Source: Dyella sp. OK004 (GTDB lineage: Bacteria > Pseudomonadota > Gammaproteobacteria > Xanthomonadales > Rhodanobacteraceae). From it: a stretch of DNA of 64,000 nucleotides. Below are positions 19,984 through 28,559 of the stretch, one piece after another. How positions within the stretch are numbered: position 1 is the stretch's first letter; the number at the start of each line of letters is the position of its first letter. The notes under the pieces were generated by a model. It saw nothing but the letters and a program-made list of their open reading frames with translations. It made no database searches and was not told where the DNA came from. The stretch lies in the NCBI RefSeq assembly GCF_900114495.1, contig NZ_FOZI01000002.1, positions 434,001 through 498,000 of the forward strand, written 5' to 3'. The position numbers were made by a program, and so were the translations under genes.

Positions 19984-21099
19984 TTACTGCTGGACCTGCA
20001 GCTCGGTGCGACGGTTGCGGGCGCGGCCTGCATCCGTGTCGTTGCTGTCGATCGGGTCGTTCTTGCCGTGCCCGATCGGGCCTTCCAGACGGCTCGCGTC
20101 GACGCCGTGCGAGGTCAGGTAGTTGTACACGATCTGAGCGCGACGCTCGGACAGGCTCTGGTTGTAGGCGTCCTTACCGACCGAGTCGGTGTAGCCAGCA
20201 ACCATGATCTTGACCTGCGGGTAGCGCTGCAAGGTGTCCACGGCCTGGTCGAGGATGGCGATCGAGTCGGCGCTGGGCTCAGCCAACGACTTCTTGATGT
20301 CCTTCTCGCCCTTCTTCGGACGGTCGAACTTGAAGTTCACACCGCGCAGGTCGATCACGACCTTCTGCGGGCAGCCGTCCGGACCGACGATGGTGCCAGG
20401 CGGAGTGTTCGGGCACTTGTCGTCGCAGTCGTTCACGCCGTCGCCGTCGCTGTCCAGCTTGGAGCAGTCAGGAGCCGGCGGCGGAGCGGCCACCGCCGCG
20501 GCAGCCGGGGCACCAAAGCGCGAGACCACGCTGAAGCCCAGGAACCAGTCGCCGTAACCGTTCTTCTTGGGCTGGCTCTTGTCGTCCCAGTCGTAGCGGT
20601 AACCCGCCTCGGCGCGGATGTCCGCGCTGTCGGTAATGGTCTTGGACACACCCACGCCCAACTCGGCGGCTGGCGCCCAGTCATTGTCGAAGCGGTTCTT
20701 GTGATAGCTGCCCATCACGCCACCCAACAGATACGGACGCCACGAGTCCCACGCGCCGAAGTAGTAACGCGCGGCAACGCCGTAATTGTTGCTCGCCCAC
20801 TTGCCGCCACCGATCTTGTTGTCGATGTCGCGCTTGGTGCGGTCGATGAACAGGTCGACCGACAGGTTCGGGGCGAAGAAACGGCCCACACCCAGCCCGT
20901 AATAGACCTGCCGGCTGTTGGTGTTGCGGTCGGTGTCGTTGTAGTAGCCGCCTACGGTCGGCGCGATATACCAGCGGTCGTCGTAGGAGGACGTGGAAGT
21001 CGAGGGGGTCGAAGCGCCAGCGGTACTGTCTTGCGCATGAGCGGCACCTACACCACCCAGGGCCAGCGCGATCAGGAAGTACAAGCCCTTACGTTTCAT
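19984..21099 (-). CDS. OmpA-family outer-membrane protein with TSP3 repeat, copy 2
   Basis: The 371-residue paralogue of the downstream gene has the same order: signal peptide (MKRKGLYFLIALALGGVGAA), beta-barrel domain, TSP3 calcium-binding segment and C-terminal peptidoglycan-binding OmpA domain ending RNRRTELQVQQ. I start at the ATG at 21099 with a GAGGAGAC ribosome site; the frame extends five codons upstream. The two proteins differ mainly just after the signal peptide, where this copy has a longer Ser/Thr stretch (STPSTSTSSYDDRW), and at scattered barrel positions. The C-terminal halves are almost the same. Each copy has its own leader and terminator, so they may be expressed separately. 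Confidence 0.93.
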   Translation of the reverse strand: MKRKGLYFLIALALGGVGAAHAQDSTAGASTPSTSTSSYDDRWYIAPTVGGYYNDTDRNTNSRQVYYGLGVGRFFAPNLSVDLFIDRTKRDIDNKIGGGKWASNNYGVAARYYFGAWDSWRPYLLGGVMGSYHKNRFDNDWAPAAELGVGVSKTITDSADIRAEAGYRYDWDDKSQPKKNGYGDWFLGFSVVSRFGAPAAAAVAAPPPAPDCSKLDSDGDGVNDCDDKCPNTPPGTIVGPDGCPQKVVIDLRGVNFKFDRPKKGEKDIKKSLAEPSADSIAILDQAVDTLQRYPQVKIMVAGYTDSVGKDAYNQSLSERRAQIVYNYLTSHGVDASRLEGPIGHGKNDPIDSNDTDAGRARNRRTELQVQQ

Positions 21100-21293
21100 C
21101 AGGTGTCTCCTCAATTATTGGTTTTCGCGTCCGTTCCATCCCAGACGGGTACCAACGTCACAGAACCCGCCTTGAAGTCCGTGCCAGATCAAACCTGAAA
21201 CTTGCCACCCGAAACGGGCGCGGAGAGTTTAGCAAAAAATAAACAATTGCCGCCCAACCCCAAACGCCCGTTCATTTTCAACTCACGCCGTCT

Positions 21294-22745
21294 TTACAAC
21301 GTGAAGAGCCCCAGGAATTGCTGTACAGGCATGGCGTCGAGCTTGGCCGGGTCCGCCGTGGCGTCGAGGATGGCCTTGACCTGATTTACCGGCAAGTGCC
21401 CGCGCAGGGCGGCCTCAAACTTCTTCAGCAACACCGGGATGCCTTCGGCACGGCGCTTGCGGTGGCCAATCGGGAAATCAATCGATACCTTTTCCGTGCT
21501 GGTGCCGTCCTTGAAGAACACTTGCACCGAATTGCCGATATAGCGCTTTTCGGGGTCGAAATAATCCTTGGTGAACTGCGGATTCTCGCTGACCACCATT
21601 TTCTCGCGCAGCGCATCGATACGCGGATCGGCCGCCACGTCATCGTTATAGTCGTCGGCAGTCAGGCGGCCGAAGATCAGGGGCACCGCCACCATGTACT
21701 GAATGCAATGATCGCGGTCGGCATAGTTCGCCAGCGGACCGGTCTTGTCGATGATGCGCGCGCCCGCCTCCTGCGTCTGGATCACCACCTTCTCGATCTG
21801 ATCGATCTTGCCTGCCACCTGGCCATGCAGCTTCATCGCGCACTCCACTGCGGTTTGCGCATGAAACTCGGCCGGGAAACTGATCTTGAACAGCACGTTC
21901 TCCATCACATAGCTGCCAAACGGACGCTCGAACTCGAACGCCTTGCCCTTGAAGGCCACGTCGTAATAACCCCAGGTCTTCGCACTGAGCGCCGACGGAT
22001 AACCCACCACGCCGCGATACACCGCGTTGATCGCATGAGTCACCGCACGACGGCAGGCATCACCGGCCGCCCAGCTCTTGCGCGGACCGGTGTTCGGCGC
22101 GTGGCGGTAGGTGCGCAGCGCGCCGTTGTCGATCCAGCTATGTGAGACAGCCGTGGTGATCTGCTCCTTGTTGCCACCCAGCATCGCCGTGGCGACAGCC
22201 GTGGATGCCAAACGCACCAGGATCACATGGTCCTGGCCCACGCGATTGAAGCTGTTGAGCAGCGCGTAGCAGCCCTGGATTTCGTGCGCCTTGATCGCGT
22301 AGGTCAGCACGTCGCGCACGGTCAGCGCCTTGCCACCTTCGCGCTCGGCCTTGCGGCTGAGGTAGTCGGCCACGGCGAGGATCGCACCGAGATTGTCCGA
22401 CGGATGGCCCCACTCGGCCGCCAGCCAGGTGTCGTTGAAATCCAGCCAGCGGATCTGCGTACCGATCGAAAACGCAGCCTGCACCGGATCCAGCTCATGG
22501 CTGGTACCCGGTACGCGCACGCCACCCGGCAGCGTGGCGCCCGGCACGACCGGGCCGAGATGCTTCACGCACTCAGGGAACTTCATCGCCAGCATCGACG
22601 TGCTCAGCGAATCCAGCAGCACGTAGCGCGCGGTGTCATACGCCTCGGCCGAATCGATCTTGTAATCGACCACATAGTTGGCAATGTCGACCAGCGGCTG
22701 GTCGGGGTCTGGACGCTTGGCGGAGCGGATGTCATGCGCACTCAT
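21294..22745 (-). CDS. prpD: 2-methylcitrate dehydratase
   Basis: PrpD belongs to the MmgE/PrpD family and acts on 2-methylcitrate in propionate breakdown. The 483-residue length fits. Recognisable segments are IRWLDFNDTWLAAEWGHPSDN near residue 100, containing conserved acidic and His residues, then RKSWAAGDACRRAVTHA, and the C-terminal domain with GNSVQVFFKDG. It has a GGAGACGAG ribosome site. It is the last gene of acnD-prpF-prpD. In organisms with AcnD and PrpF, those two proteins take over the dehydration and isomerisation steps, so PrpD here may be partly redundant. Confidence 0.95.
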   Translation of the reverse strand: MSAHDIRSAKRPDPDQPLVDIANYVVDYKIDSAEAYDTARYVLLDSLSTSMLAMKFPECVKHLGPVVPGATLPGGVRVPGTSHELDPVQAAFSIGTQIRWLDFNDTWLAAEWGHPSDNLGAILAVADYLSRKAEREGGKALTVRDVLTYAIKAHEIQGCYALLNSFNRVGQDHVILVRLASTAVATAMLGGNKEQITTAVSHSWIDNGALRTYRHAPNTGPRKSWAAGDACRRAVTHAINAVYRGVVGYPSALSAKTWGYYDVAFKGKAFEFERPFGSYVMENVLFKISFPAEFHAQTAVECAMKLHGQVAGKIDQIEKVVIQTQEAGARIIDKTGPLANYADRDHCIQYMVAVPLIFGRLTADDYNDDVAADPRIDALREKMVVSENPQFTKDYFDPEKRYIGNSVQVFFKDGTSTEKVSIDFPIGHRKRRAEGIPVLLKKFEAALRGHLPVNQVKAILDATADPAKLDAMPVQQFLGLFTL

Positions 22746-22881
22746 GAGTGCTCGTCTCCTGGCAACAGGGAAACCGCCATGATGTCGGGATGGTTTAACC
22801 CTTTCGGTTGACGTAAACCTTGTCGAGATTACCTAACCATATCGCTGTGGCAGAAGGGAGTCAGTGCCCATCCTTGCGAGC

Positions 22882-24066
22882 TCACCCCGCAGGTACACGC
22901 ACCCAGCCTTCCATCAGCACACGCGCGCTTCGGCTCATGACTGCCTTGGTGACGGTCCACGTACCGTCAACCAGCCTCGCCTCGGCGCCCACCCGCAACG
23001 TCCCCGACGGATGGCCAAAGCGCACCGCATGGCGCTCACCACCGCCAGCTGCACTATTCACCAGCGTGCCTGGAATGGCCGCCGCGGTGCCGATAGCTAC
23101 AGCCGCCGTACCCATCATGGCGTGATGCAGCTTGCCCATCGACATCGCGCGCACGAGCAGGTCGACGTCGCCCGCCGTCACGGGCTTGCCACTCGACGCG
23201 ACGTAATCGGCCGGCCTGGCGACGAAGGCCACTTTGGGCGTGTGCTGGCGCGTGGCGATCTCGTCGAGTGACTTGATCAAACCCATGTGCAACGCACCGT
23301 GCGCGCGAATGGTCTCGAACATCGCCAGTGCCTTGGCATCGCTGTTGATGGCGTCCTGCAGCTCCGTGCCGGTGTAGCCGATCGCGGAGGCCTCGACAAA
23401 GATCGTGGGAATGCCAGCGTTGATCATGGTCACCTTGAGCGTGCCAACGCCCGGCACCTCCAGGTCGTCGACGAGGTTCCCAGTGGGAAACATGGCCCCA
23501 CCCGCGCCATCTTCGTCGGCGGCCGGATCCATGAATTCCAGCTGCACTTCGGCGGCAGGGAAAGTCACGCCGTCCAACTCGAAATCACCGGTTTCCTGCA
23601 CCGCGCCATCGGTCATCGGCACATAAGCAATGATCGTCTTGCCGATGTTGGCCTGCCAGATGCGCACGGTGGCAATGCCGTCGCGCGGTACGCGCGCGGG
23701 ATCGACCAGCCCCCCCGCGATGGCGAATGGGCCGACTGCCGCCGACAGGTTTCCGCAGTTGCCGCTCCAGTCGACGAAGGCCTTGTCGATGGCTACCTGA
23801 CCGAACAGGTAATCCACGTCATGGTCTGGGTGGCCACTCCTGGATACGATCACCGTCTTGCTGGTGCTGGACGTAGCGCCGCCCATGCCGTCGATCTGCT
23901 TGCCGTAGGGATCGGGACTACCGATCACGCGCTGCAGCAGCGCATCGCGCGCGGCGCCCGGCACCTGCGCTGCTTCGGGCAGGTCCTGCAGGCGGAAGAA
24001 CACGCCCTTGCTGGTGCCGCCGCGCAGGTAAGTAGCGGGAATCCGGATCTGGGGAAGCTGTGCCAT
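22882..24066 (-). CDS. prpF: 2-methylaconitate cis-trans isomerase
   Basis: PrpF isomerises the 2-methylaconitate made by AcnD to the cis form that re-enters the methylcitrate cycle. The ATG at 24066 begins MAQLPQIRIPATYLRGGTSK, where RGGTSKG is the family N-terminal motif, and gives 394 residues. The fold is diaminopimelate epimerase-like, with GNCGNLSAAVGPFAI (about 100-114) and the GGER segment near the C-terminus. It lies 106 bases after acnD and 136 bases before prpD, and all three are probably one transcript. No upstream start is needed. Confidence 0.95.
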   Translation of the reverse strand: MAQLPQIRIPATYLRGGTSKGVFFRLQDLPEAAQVPGAARDALLQRVIGSPDPYGKQIDGMGGATSSTSKTVIVSRSGHPDHDVDYLFGQVAIDKAFVDWSGNCGNLSAAVGPFAIAGGLVDPARVPRDGIATVRIWQANIGKTIIAYVPMTDGAVQETGDFELDGVTFPAAEVQLEFMDPAADEDGAGGAMFPTGNLVDDLEVPGVGTLKVTMINAGIPTIFVEASAIGYTGTELQDAINSDAKALAMFETIRAHGALHMGLIKSLDEIATRQHTPKVAFVARPADYVASSGKPVTAGDVDLLVRAMSMGKLHHAMMGTAAVAIGTAAAIPGTLVNSAAGGGERHAVRFGHPSGTLRVGAEARLVDGTWTVTKAVMSRSARVLMEGWVRVPAG

Positions 24067-24172
24067 GCGTGTGTTGTCCTGTGGTGACTGGACTTCGCTC
24101 GCGTCGCACACGAGCGGAGTCTCTAACCGCAGGACCATGCCGCGTGGCGTGGTCCTGCGGATCAGCGCGCGA

Positions 24173-26767
24173 TCACGCCGCCTGCGAAGCCTCGAGGAAG
24201 TCCTGCGCGAAGCGCTGCAGCACGCCGCCAGCTTCGTAGATCGACACTTCCTCGGCGGTGTCCAGGCGGCAGGTCACCGGTACCTCGACGCGCTCGCCGT
24301 TCTTGCGATGGATGACCAGCGTGAGATCCGCGCGTGGCGTGCGTGCGCCAACCACGTCAAAGGTTTCGGTGCCGTCGATGCCCAGCGCATTGCGGTTGCT
24401 GCCTGCGTTGAACTCCAGCGGCAGCACGCCCATGCCGATCAGGTTGGTGCGGTGGATGCGCTCGAAGCCTTCGGCCGCAATCGCCTCCACGCCCGCCAGG
24501 CGAACACCCTTCGCGGCCCAGTCGCGCGACGAGCCCTGACCGTAGTCGGCACCGGCGATCACGATCAGCGGCTGCTTGCGCTCCATGTAAGTCTCGATGG
24601 CTTCCCACATGCGCATGACCTTGCCTTCCGGCTCCACGCGAGCAAGCGAGCCCTTCTTCACTTCGCCATCGACCACGGCCATCTCGTTGATCAGAGTGGG
24701 GTTGGCGAAGGTGGCGCGCTGCGCGGTGAGGTGATCGCCGCGATGGGTCGCGTACGAATTGAAGTCTTCTTCCGGCAGGCCCATCTTGGCGAGGTACTCG
24801 CCCGCCGCGCTGTTGAGCATGATCGCGTTGGACGGCGACAAGTGGTCGGTGGTGATGTTGTCGCCGAGCACCGCCAGCGGACGCATGCCCTTGAGCGTGC
24901 GCTCGCCCGCGAGGGCGCCCTCCCAGTACGGCGGACGGCGGATGTAGGTGCTCTGCGGGCGCCAGTCATACAGCGGCGCGGCGCTCGTGCCAGTGTGGCC
25001 GGTGCGCGCGAACATCGGCTCGTAGACCTTGCGGAACTGCTCAGGCTTCACGCTCGAGGACACGATCGCGTCGATCTCTTCGTCGGTGGGCCAGATGTCC
25101 TTGAGCGTCACTGGTTGGCCGTTGGCGTCGACGCCAAGCACGTCCTTCTCGATGTCGAAACGGATGGTGCCGGCGATGGCGTAGGCCACCACCAGCGGCG
25201 GCGAGGCCAGGAAGGCCTGCTTGGCATACGGATGGATGCGCCCGTCGAAGTTGCGGTTGCCGGACAGCACGGCAGTCGCATACAAGTCGCGATCGATGAT
25301 CTCCTGCTGAATCGCCGGATCGAGCGCGCCGGACATGCCGTTGCAGGTGGTGCAAGCGAACGCGACGATACCGAAGCCGAGCTTCTCCAGATCCGGCAGC
25401 AGGTTCGCCTCCTTCAGGTACAGCTCCACCGCCTTGGAGCCGGGCGCGAGCGAGCTCTTCACCCACGGCTTGCGCGTCAGACCGCGCGCGTTCGCGTTGC
25501 GCGCCAGCAAGGCCGCCGCGATCACATTACGCGGGTTGCTGGTGTTGGTGCAGCTGGTAATGGCGGCGATGATCACGGCGCCATCAGGCATCTGCCCCGG
25601 CTGCTCTTCCCATTGGCCGGCGATGCCGCGCGCAGCGAGATCGGAGGTGGGCAGGCGCTTGTGCGGGTTGGACGGGCCCGCCATGTTGCGCACCACCGAG
25701 GACAGGTCGAACGTCAGCGTGCGCTCGTATTGCGCATGCGCGAGTGTGTCGGCCCACAGGCCGGCGACCTTGGCGTAGGTTTCCACCAGCTTGACCTGCT
25801 CCTCGCTGCGGCCGGTCAGGCGCAAGTAGTCGATGGTCTGGCCGTCGATGAAGAACATCGCGGCGGTGGCACCGTACTCCGGCGCCATGTTGGAGATGGT
25901 GGCGCGATCGCCCAGCGTGAGACTGGCCGCGCCTTCGCCACGGAATTCCAGGTACGCGCCGACCACCTTCTGCTTGCGCAGGAACTCGGTGAGCTCAAGC
26001 ACGATGTCGGTGGCGGTGATGCCGGGCTGTCGCTTGCCGGTGAGTTCCACGCCCACGATGTCGGGCAGGCGCATCCACGAGGCACGGCCGAGCATCACGT
26101 TTTCGGCCTCCAGGCCGCCCACGCCGATGGCGATGACGCCGAGCGCATCCACGTGCGGTGTATGGCTGTCGGTGCCCACGCAGGTATCGGGATAGGCCAC
26201 GCTGTCCTGCACCTGGATCACCGGCGACATCTTCTCCAGATTGATCTGGTGCATGATGCCGTTGCCCGGCGGAATGACGTCGACGTTCTCGAACGCCTTC
26301 TTGGTCCAGTTGATGAAGTGGAAGCGGTCTTCGTTGCGGCGATCTTCAATGGCGCGATTCTTCGCGAACGCGTTCGGATCGAAACCACCGCACTCCACCG
26401 CCAGCGAGTGGTCGACAATCAGCTGCACCGGCACCACCGGGTTCACCTTGGCCGGGTCGCCGCCGCGATCGGCAATCGCATCGCGCAGGCCGGCCAGATC
26501 CACCAATGCCGTCTGGCCGAGGATGTCATGGCACACCACGCGCGCCGGGAACCACGGAAAATCGCGCTCGCGCTTGCGCTCGATGATCTGCTTGAGCGAC
26601 TCGGTGAGGATCGCCGGGTCACAACGGCGCACCAGGTTCTCGGCGAGCACGCGCGAGGTATAGGGCAGCGCGTCATAGGCGCCCGGCTGGATCGCCTCCA
26701 CGGCGGCACGCGCATCGAAATAATCCAGCGACGTGCCGGGAAGGGATTGGCGGTAGACGGTATTCAT
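24173..26767 (-). CDS. acnD: Fe/S-dependent 2-methylisocitrate dehydratase AcnD
   Basis: AcnD is an aconitase-type enzyme that dehydrates 2-methylcitrate in the methylcitrate cycle. The 864-residue protein starts at the ATG at 26767. It contains the cluster-ligating cysteine in TSCTNTSNPRN and the pair in ACTTCNGMSG, the VGTDSHTPHVDALGV substrate loop, and the C-terminal swivel domain with GADYGQGSSRDWAAKG. The short N-terminus and the prpF-prpD neighbourhood favour AcnD over housekeeping AcnA. It is the promoter-proximal gene of acnD-prpF-prpD. No PrpR-type regulator is present in the window. Confidence 0.95.
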   Translation of the reverse strand: MNTVYRQSLPGTSLDYFDARAAVEAIQPGAYDALPYTSRVLAENLVRRCDPAILTESLKQIIERKRERDFPWFPARVVCHDILGQTALVDLAGLRDAIADRGGDPAKVNPVVPVQLIVDHSLAVECGGFDPNAFAKNRAIEDRRNEDRFHFINWTKKAFENVDVIPPGNGIMHQINLEKMSPVIQVQDSVAYPDTCVGTDSHTPHVDALGVIAIGVGGLEAENVMLGRASWMRLPDIVGVELTGKRQPGITATDIVLELTEFLRKQKVVGAYLEFRGEGAASLTLGDRATISNMAPEYGATAAMFFIDGQTIDYLRLTGRSEEQVKLVETYAKVAGLWADTLAHAQYERTLTFDLSSVVRNMAGPSNPHKRLPTSDLAARGIAGQWEEQPGQMPDGAVIIAAITSCTNTSNPRNVIAAALLARNANARGLTRKPWVKSSLAPGSKAVELYLKEANLLPDLEKLGFGIVAFACTTCNGMSGALDPAIQQEIIDRDLYATAVLSGNRNFDGRIHPYAKQAFLASPPLVVAYAIAGTIRFDIEKDVLGVDANGQPVTLKDIWPTDEEIDAIVSSSVKPEQFRKVYEPMFARTGHTGTSAAPLYDWRPQSTYIRRPPYWEGALAGERTLKGMRPLAVLGDNITTDHLSPSNAIMLNSAAGEYLAKMGLPEEDFNSYATHRGDHLTAQRATFANPTLINEMAVVDGEVKKGSLARVEPEGKVMRMWEAIETYMERKQPLIVIAGADYGQGSSRDWAAKGVRLAGVEAIAAEGFERIHRTNLIGMGVLPLEFNAGSNRNALGIDGTETFDVVGARTPRADLTLVIHRKNGERVEVPVTCRLDTAEEVSIYEAGGVLQRFAQDFLEASQAA

Positions 26768-26952
26768 AAGTATCAAGAACCCTGGAGATAAACACCCGGC
26801 TGACCGCAGGCCGACACCCGGTCCGCGTTCGCCACCCGGCGGCCGCTCATTTCGTTGCAAAACCGGCACATTGTAGCGAGAGAAAGCCTTTTCCTTAAGG
26901 ACCTTGGCTTGACTGGTATGCATGACGGCATCGACAATGACTGGTACTGATC

Positions 26953-27072
26953 CCAAAGGGGAGTAGTTCCGGACGCCGCTTCATCAGGCGTCCGTGCAGT
27001 GGTCGTCATCACGAGCGGAGCACCGCTCCGGTCACTGCGGCGGTTCTTCCGCGAACGAGACTTTTGCGGTAA
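26953..27072 (+). ncRNA. yybP-ykoY family manganese riboswitch
   Basis: The leader of the terC-like gene begins with AAAGGGGAGTAG (26955-26966). It continues through a GGACGCC/GGCGTCC stem (26971-26993), has GGTCGTCATCACG (27001-27013) and closes with GCGAACGAGAC (27051-27061). GGGGAGTAG, GTCGTCA and the final AACGAGAC are the conserved blocks of the yybP-ykoY/mntP aptamer, which senses Mn2+. The gene it precedes belongs to the TerC/YjbE membrane family that this riboswitch often controls. I recognised the motif by eye; a covariance-model search would settle the limits. Confidence 0.85.
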
Positions 27073-27098
27073 TCACGGGGCAGCGTGCGCCCGTGGTT
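27071..27098 (+). promoter_or_regulatory. Stem-loop, candidate riboswitch expression platform
   Basis: A 9-bp stem (27071-27079 with 27090-27098, one G-U pair) follows directly after the aptamer and ends 34 bases before the terC start codon. It has no T run, so it more likely acts on transcript stability, Rho access or translation than as an intrinsic terminator. Confidence 0.45.
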
Positions 27099-27132
27099 GC
27101 TGCATTTGTCCCGCGCGCAGGAATCGAACCAC

Positions 27133-27819
27133 ATGGATTTTCTCACCCCCGAATTTTTCTCCGGCCTGATGGCCATCGTTCTGCTGGACTTGGTGCTGGC
27201 GGGCGACAACGCCATCGTCATCGCCCTTGCCGCGCGCAACCTGCCCAAGCATCTGCAAAAGAAGGCGGTGTTCTGGGGCAGCTTCGGCGCGGTGGCGGTG
27301 CGCGTCGCGCTGACCGCCGTAGTGGTCTACCTGCTTAAGCTGCCGGGCCTCATGCTGGCCGGCGGCCTGCTATTGCTGCCGATCGCCTGGAAGCTGCTGC
27401 GCACCGATGACGGCGACGGACACAACATCAGTGCCGCCGCCGGCTTCGGAGCTGCCATACGCACCATCGTGGTCGCAGACGCACTGATGGGTTTGGACAA
27501 CGTGCTGGCCATCGCCGGCGCCTCAGGCGGGCACATGACCCTGGTGATCGTCGGCCTGGCGATCAGCGTGCCGCTGGTGGTGTGGGGCTCGACCCTCATC
27601 CTCAAGCTGATCGAGCGCTTCCCCGTCATCGTCTACATCGGTGCCGGCGCCATCGCCTGGACCGCCGCGCGCATGATTGCGCACGACCATCTGCTGGCGC
27701 CCTGGTTCGACGCCCACGGCTGGGCCAAGTACGCGCTCGACGCGCTGCTGGTCGCCGCCGTCTGCGGCGGTGGCTGGCTGATGCAACGCCGGCGCCAGCG
27801 TCTCGCCAGCGCGGCTTGA
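27133..27819 (+). CDS. TerC/YjbE-family integral membrane protein, probable Mn2+ exporter
   Basis: The 228-residue protein from the ATG at 27133 has about seven membrane helices. It carries the two family motifs, VLAGDNAIVIALAARNLP near residues 19-36 and ADALMGLDNVLAIAG near 115-130; the acidic residues in these helices are thought to bind metal. Members of this YjbE group work in metal, especially manganese, homeostasis or in loading metal onto secreted proteins. The Mn riboswitch just upstream strongly supports a role in removing excess Mn2+. Upstream in-frame codons to 27085 overlap the riboswitch region and are not used. Confidence 0.9.
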   Translation: MDFLTPEFFSGLMAIVLLDLVLAGDNAIVIALAARNLPKHLQKKAVFWGSFGAVAVRVALTAVVVYLLKLPGLMLAGGLLLLPIAWKLLRTDDGDGHNISAAAGFGAAIRTIVVADALMGLDNVLAIAGASGGHMTLVIVGLAISVPLVVWGSTLILKLIERFPVIVYIGAGAIAWTAARMIAHDHLLAPWFDAHGWAKYALDALLVAAVCGGGWLMQRRRQRLASAA

Positions 27820-27872
27820 GGCGAATCGGGCGGCGCGCCACACTGCGCCGCCCTTTTCCACCGAGGAACCCC

Positions 27873-28481
27873 ATGAAGCTCTACTACCTGCCGGGCGCCT
27901 GCTCGCTGGCCGACCACATCGTGCTCGAATGGATCGGCCAGCCCTATGAAGCCTACGCCGTGCCGCGCGACCAGCTCCGCTCGCCGGAGTACCTGAAGAT
28001 CAGTCCGAACGGCATGGTGCCCGTGCTGCAGGAAGACGACGGCTGGGTGCTGACCGAGAACGTCGCCATCCTCAACTATCTCGCCGAACGTTTTCCCGAA
28101 GCGAAGCTCGCTGGTGAAGGCGCGCGCGGCCAGGCTGAAGCGCTGCGCTGGTTGTGCTTCCTCAACTCCGATGTGCATCCGGCCTTCAAACCGCTGTTCG
28201 GTCCGGCCCGCTTCGTGAGCGACGAGGCCACGCATGCCGAGCTGCAGGAAAACGCCCGCACCCGCCTGCGCGGCATGTTCGAGCGACTCGACACCCAGCT
28301 CACCGGACGCGACTGGCTGACCGGCACGCGCTCGATTGCCGATCCCTACCTGTTTGTCGTGCTGCGCTGGGCCAAGGGTAAAAGCGTGAATCTCGCTGGC
28401 TTCGACCAGCTCGAACGCTTCTCCGCACGCATGCGCGAAGACGCAGGCGTGCAGGCCGCGATGAAGGCCGAAGGTCTCTAA
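27873..28481 (+). CDS. Glutathione S-transferase family protein
   Basis: The 202-residue protein starts at the ATG at 27873 after a GAGGAA ribosome site. It has the N-terminal thioredoxin-like domain MKLYYLPGACSLADHI (active-site Cys10/Ser11 region), then PNGMVPVLQEDDGWVLTENVAIL with the cis-Pro and the Glu-Asn pair that bind glutathione. The C-terminal helical domain has GRDWLTGTRSIADPYLF. It looks like a bacterial beta-class GST. The substrate is unknown. It lies 53 bases after the terC gene and may be cotranscribed with it. A bidirectional terminator follows. Confidence 0.9.
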   Translation: MKLYYLPGACSLADHIVLEWIGQPYEAYAVPRDQLRSPEYLKISPNGMVPVLQEDDGWVLTENVAILNYLAERFPEAKLAGEGARGQAEALRWLCFLNSDVHPAFKPLFGPARFVSDEATHAELQENARTRLRGMFERLDTQLTGRDWLTGTRSIADPYLFVVLRWAKGKSVNLAGFDQLERFSARMREDAGVQAAMKAEGL

Positions 28482-28503
28482 GCCCGGAAAAGAAGCAAGG
28501 ACG

Positions 28504-28540
28504 TAAGAAGTAGGTGACTGTGTAGTGCACCTACTTCTTA
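28504..28540. terminator. Bidirectional terminator between the GST gene and the fibre operon
   Basis: A perfect 13-bp inverted repeat (28504-28516 with 28528-28540; TAAGAAGTAGGTG and its complement) has an 11-base loop. It lies between the convergent ends of the GST gene and the exporter gene of the fibre operon. Confidence 0.85.
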
Positions 28541-28559
28541 CATCTCGCCGCTTGCCGCC

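Noticed and set aside
18420-21198. Two plus-strand frames of 466 and 376 residues that resemble each other
   Set aside because: Their similarity only mirrors the duplicated OmpA genes on the other strand. No signal for expression was seen.
24065-26791. 908-residue open frame on the plus strand
   Set aside because: It is antisense to acnD, whose aconitase motifs are unmistakable. Long antisense frames are expected in high-GC coding DNA. The translation is Arg/His/Gly-rich with no domain.
26768-26950. Possible small gene between acnD and the Mn riboswitch
   Set aside because: The frames there are short, lack ribosome sites and overlap the acnD leader. I see only the acnD promoter region.
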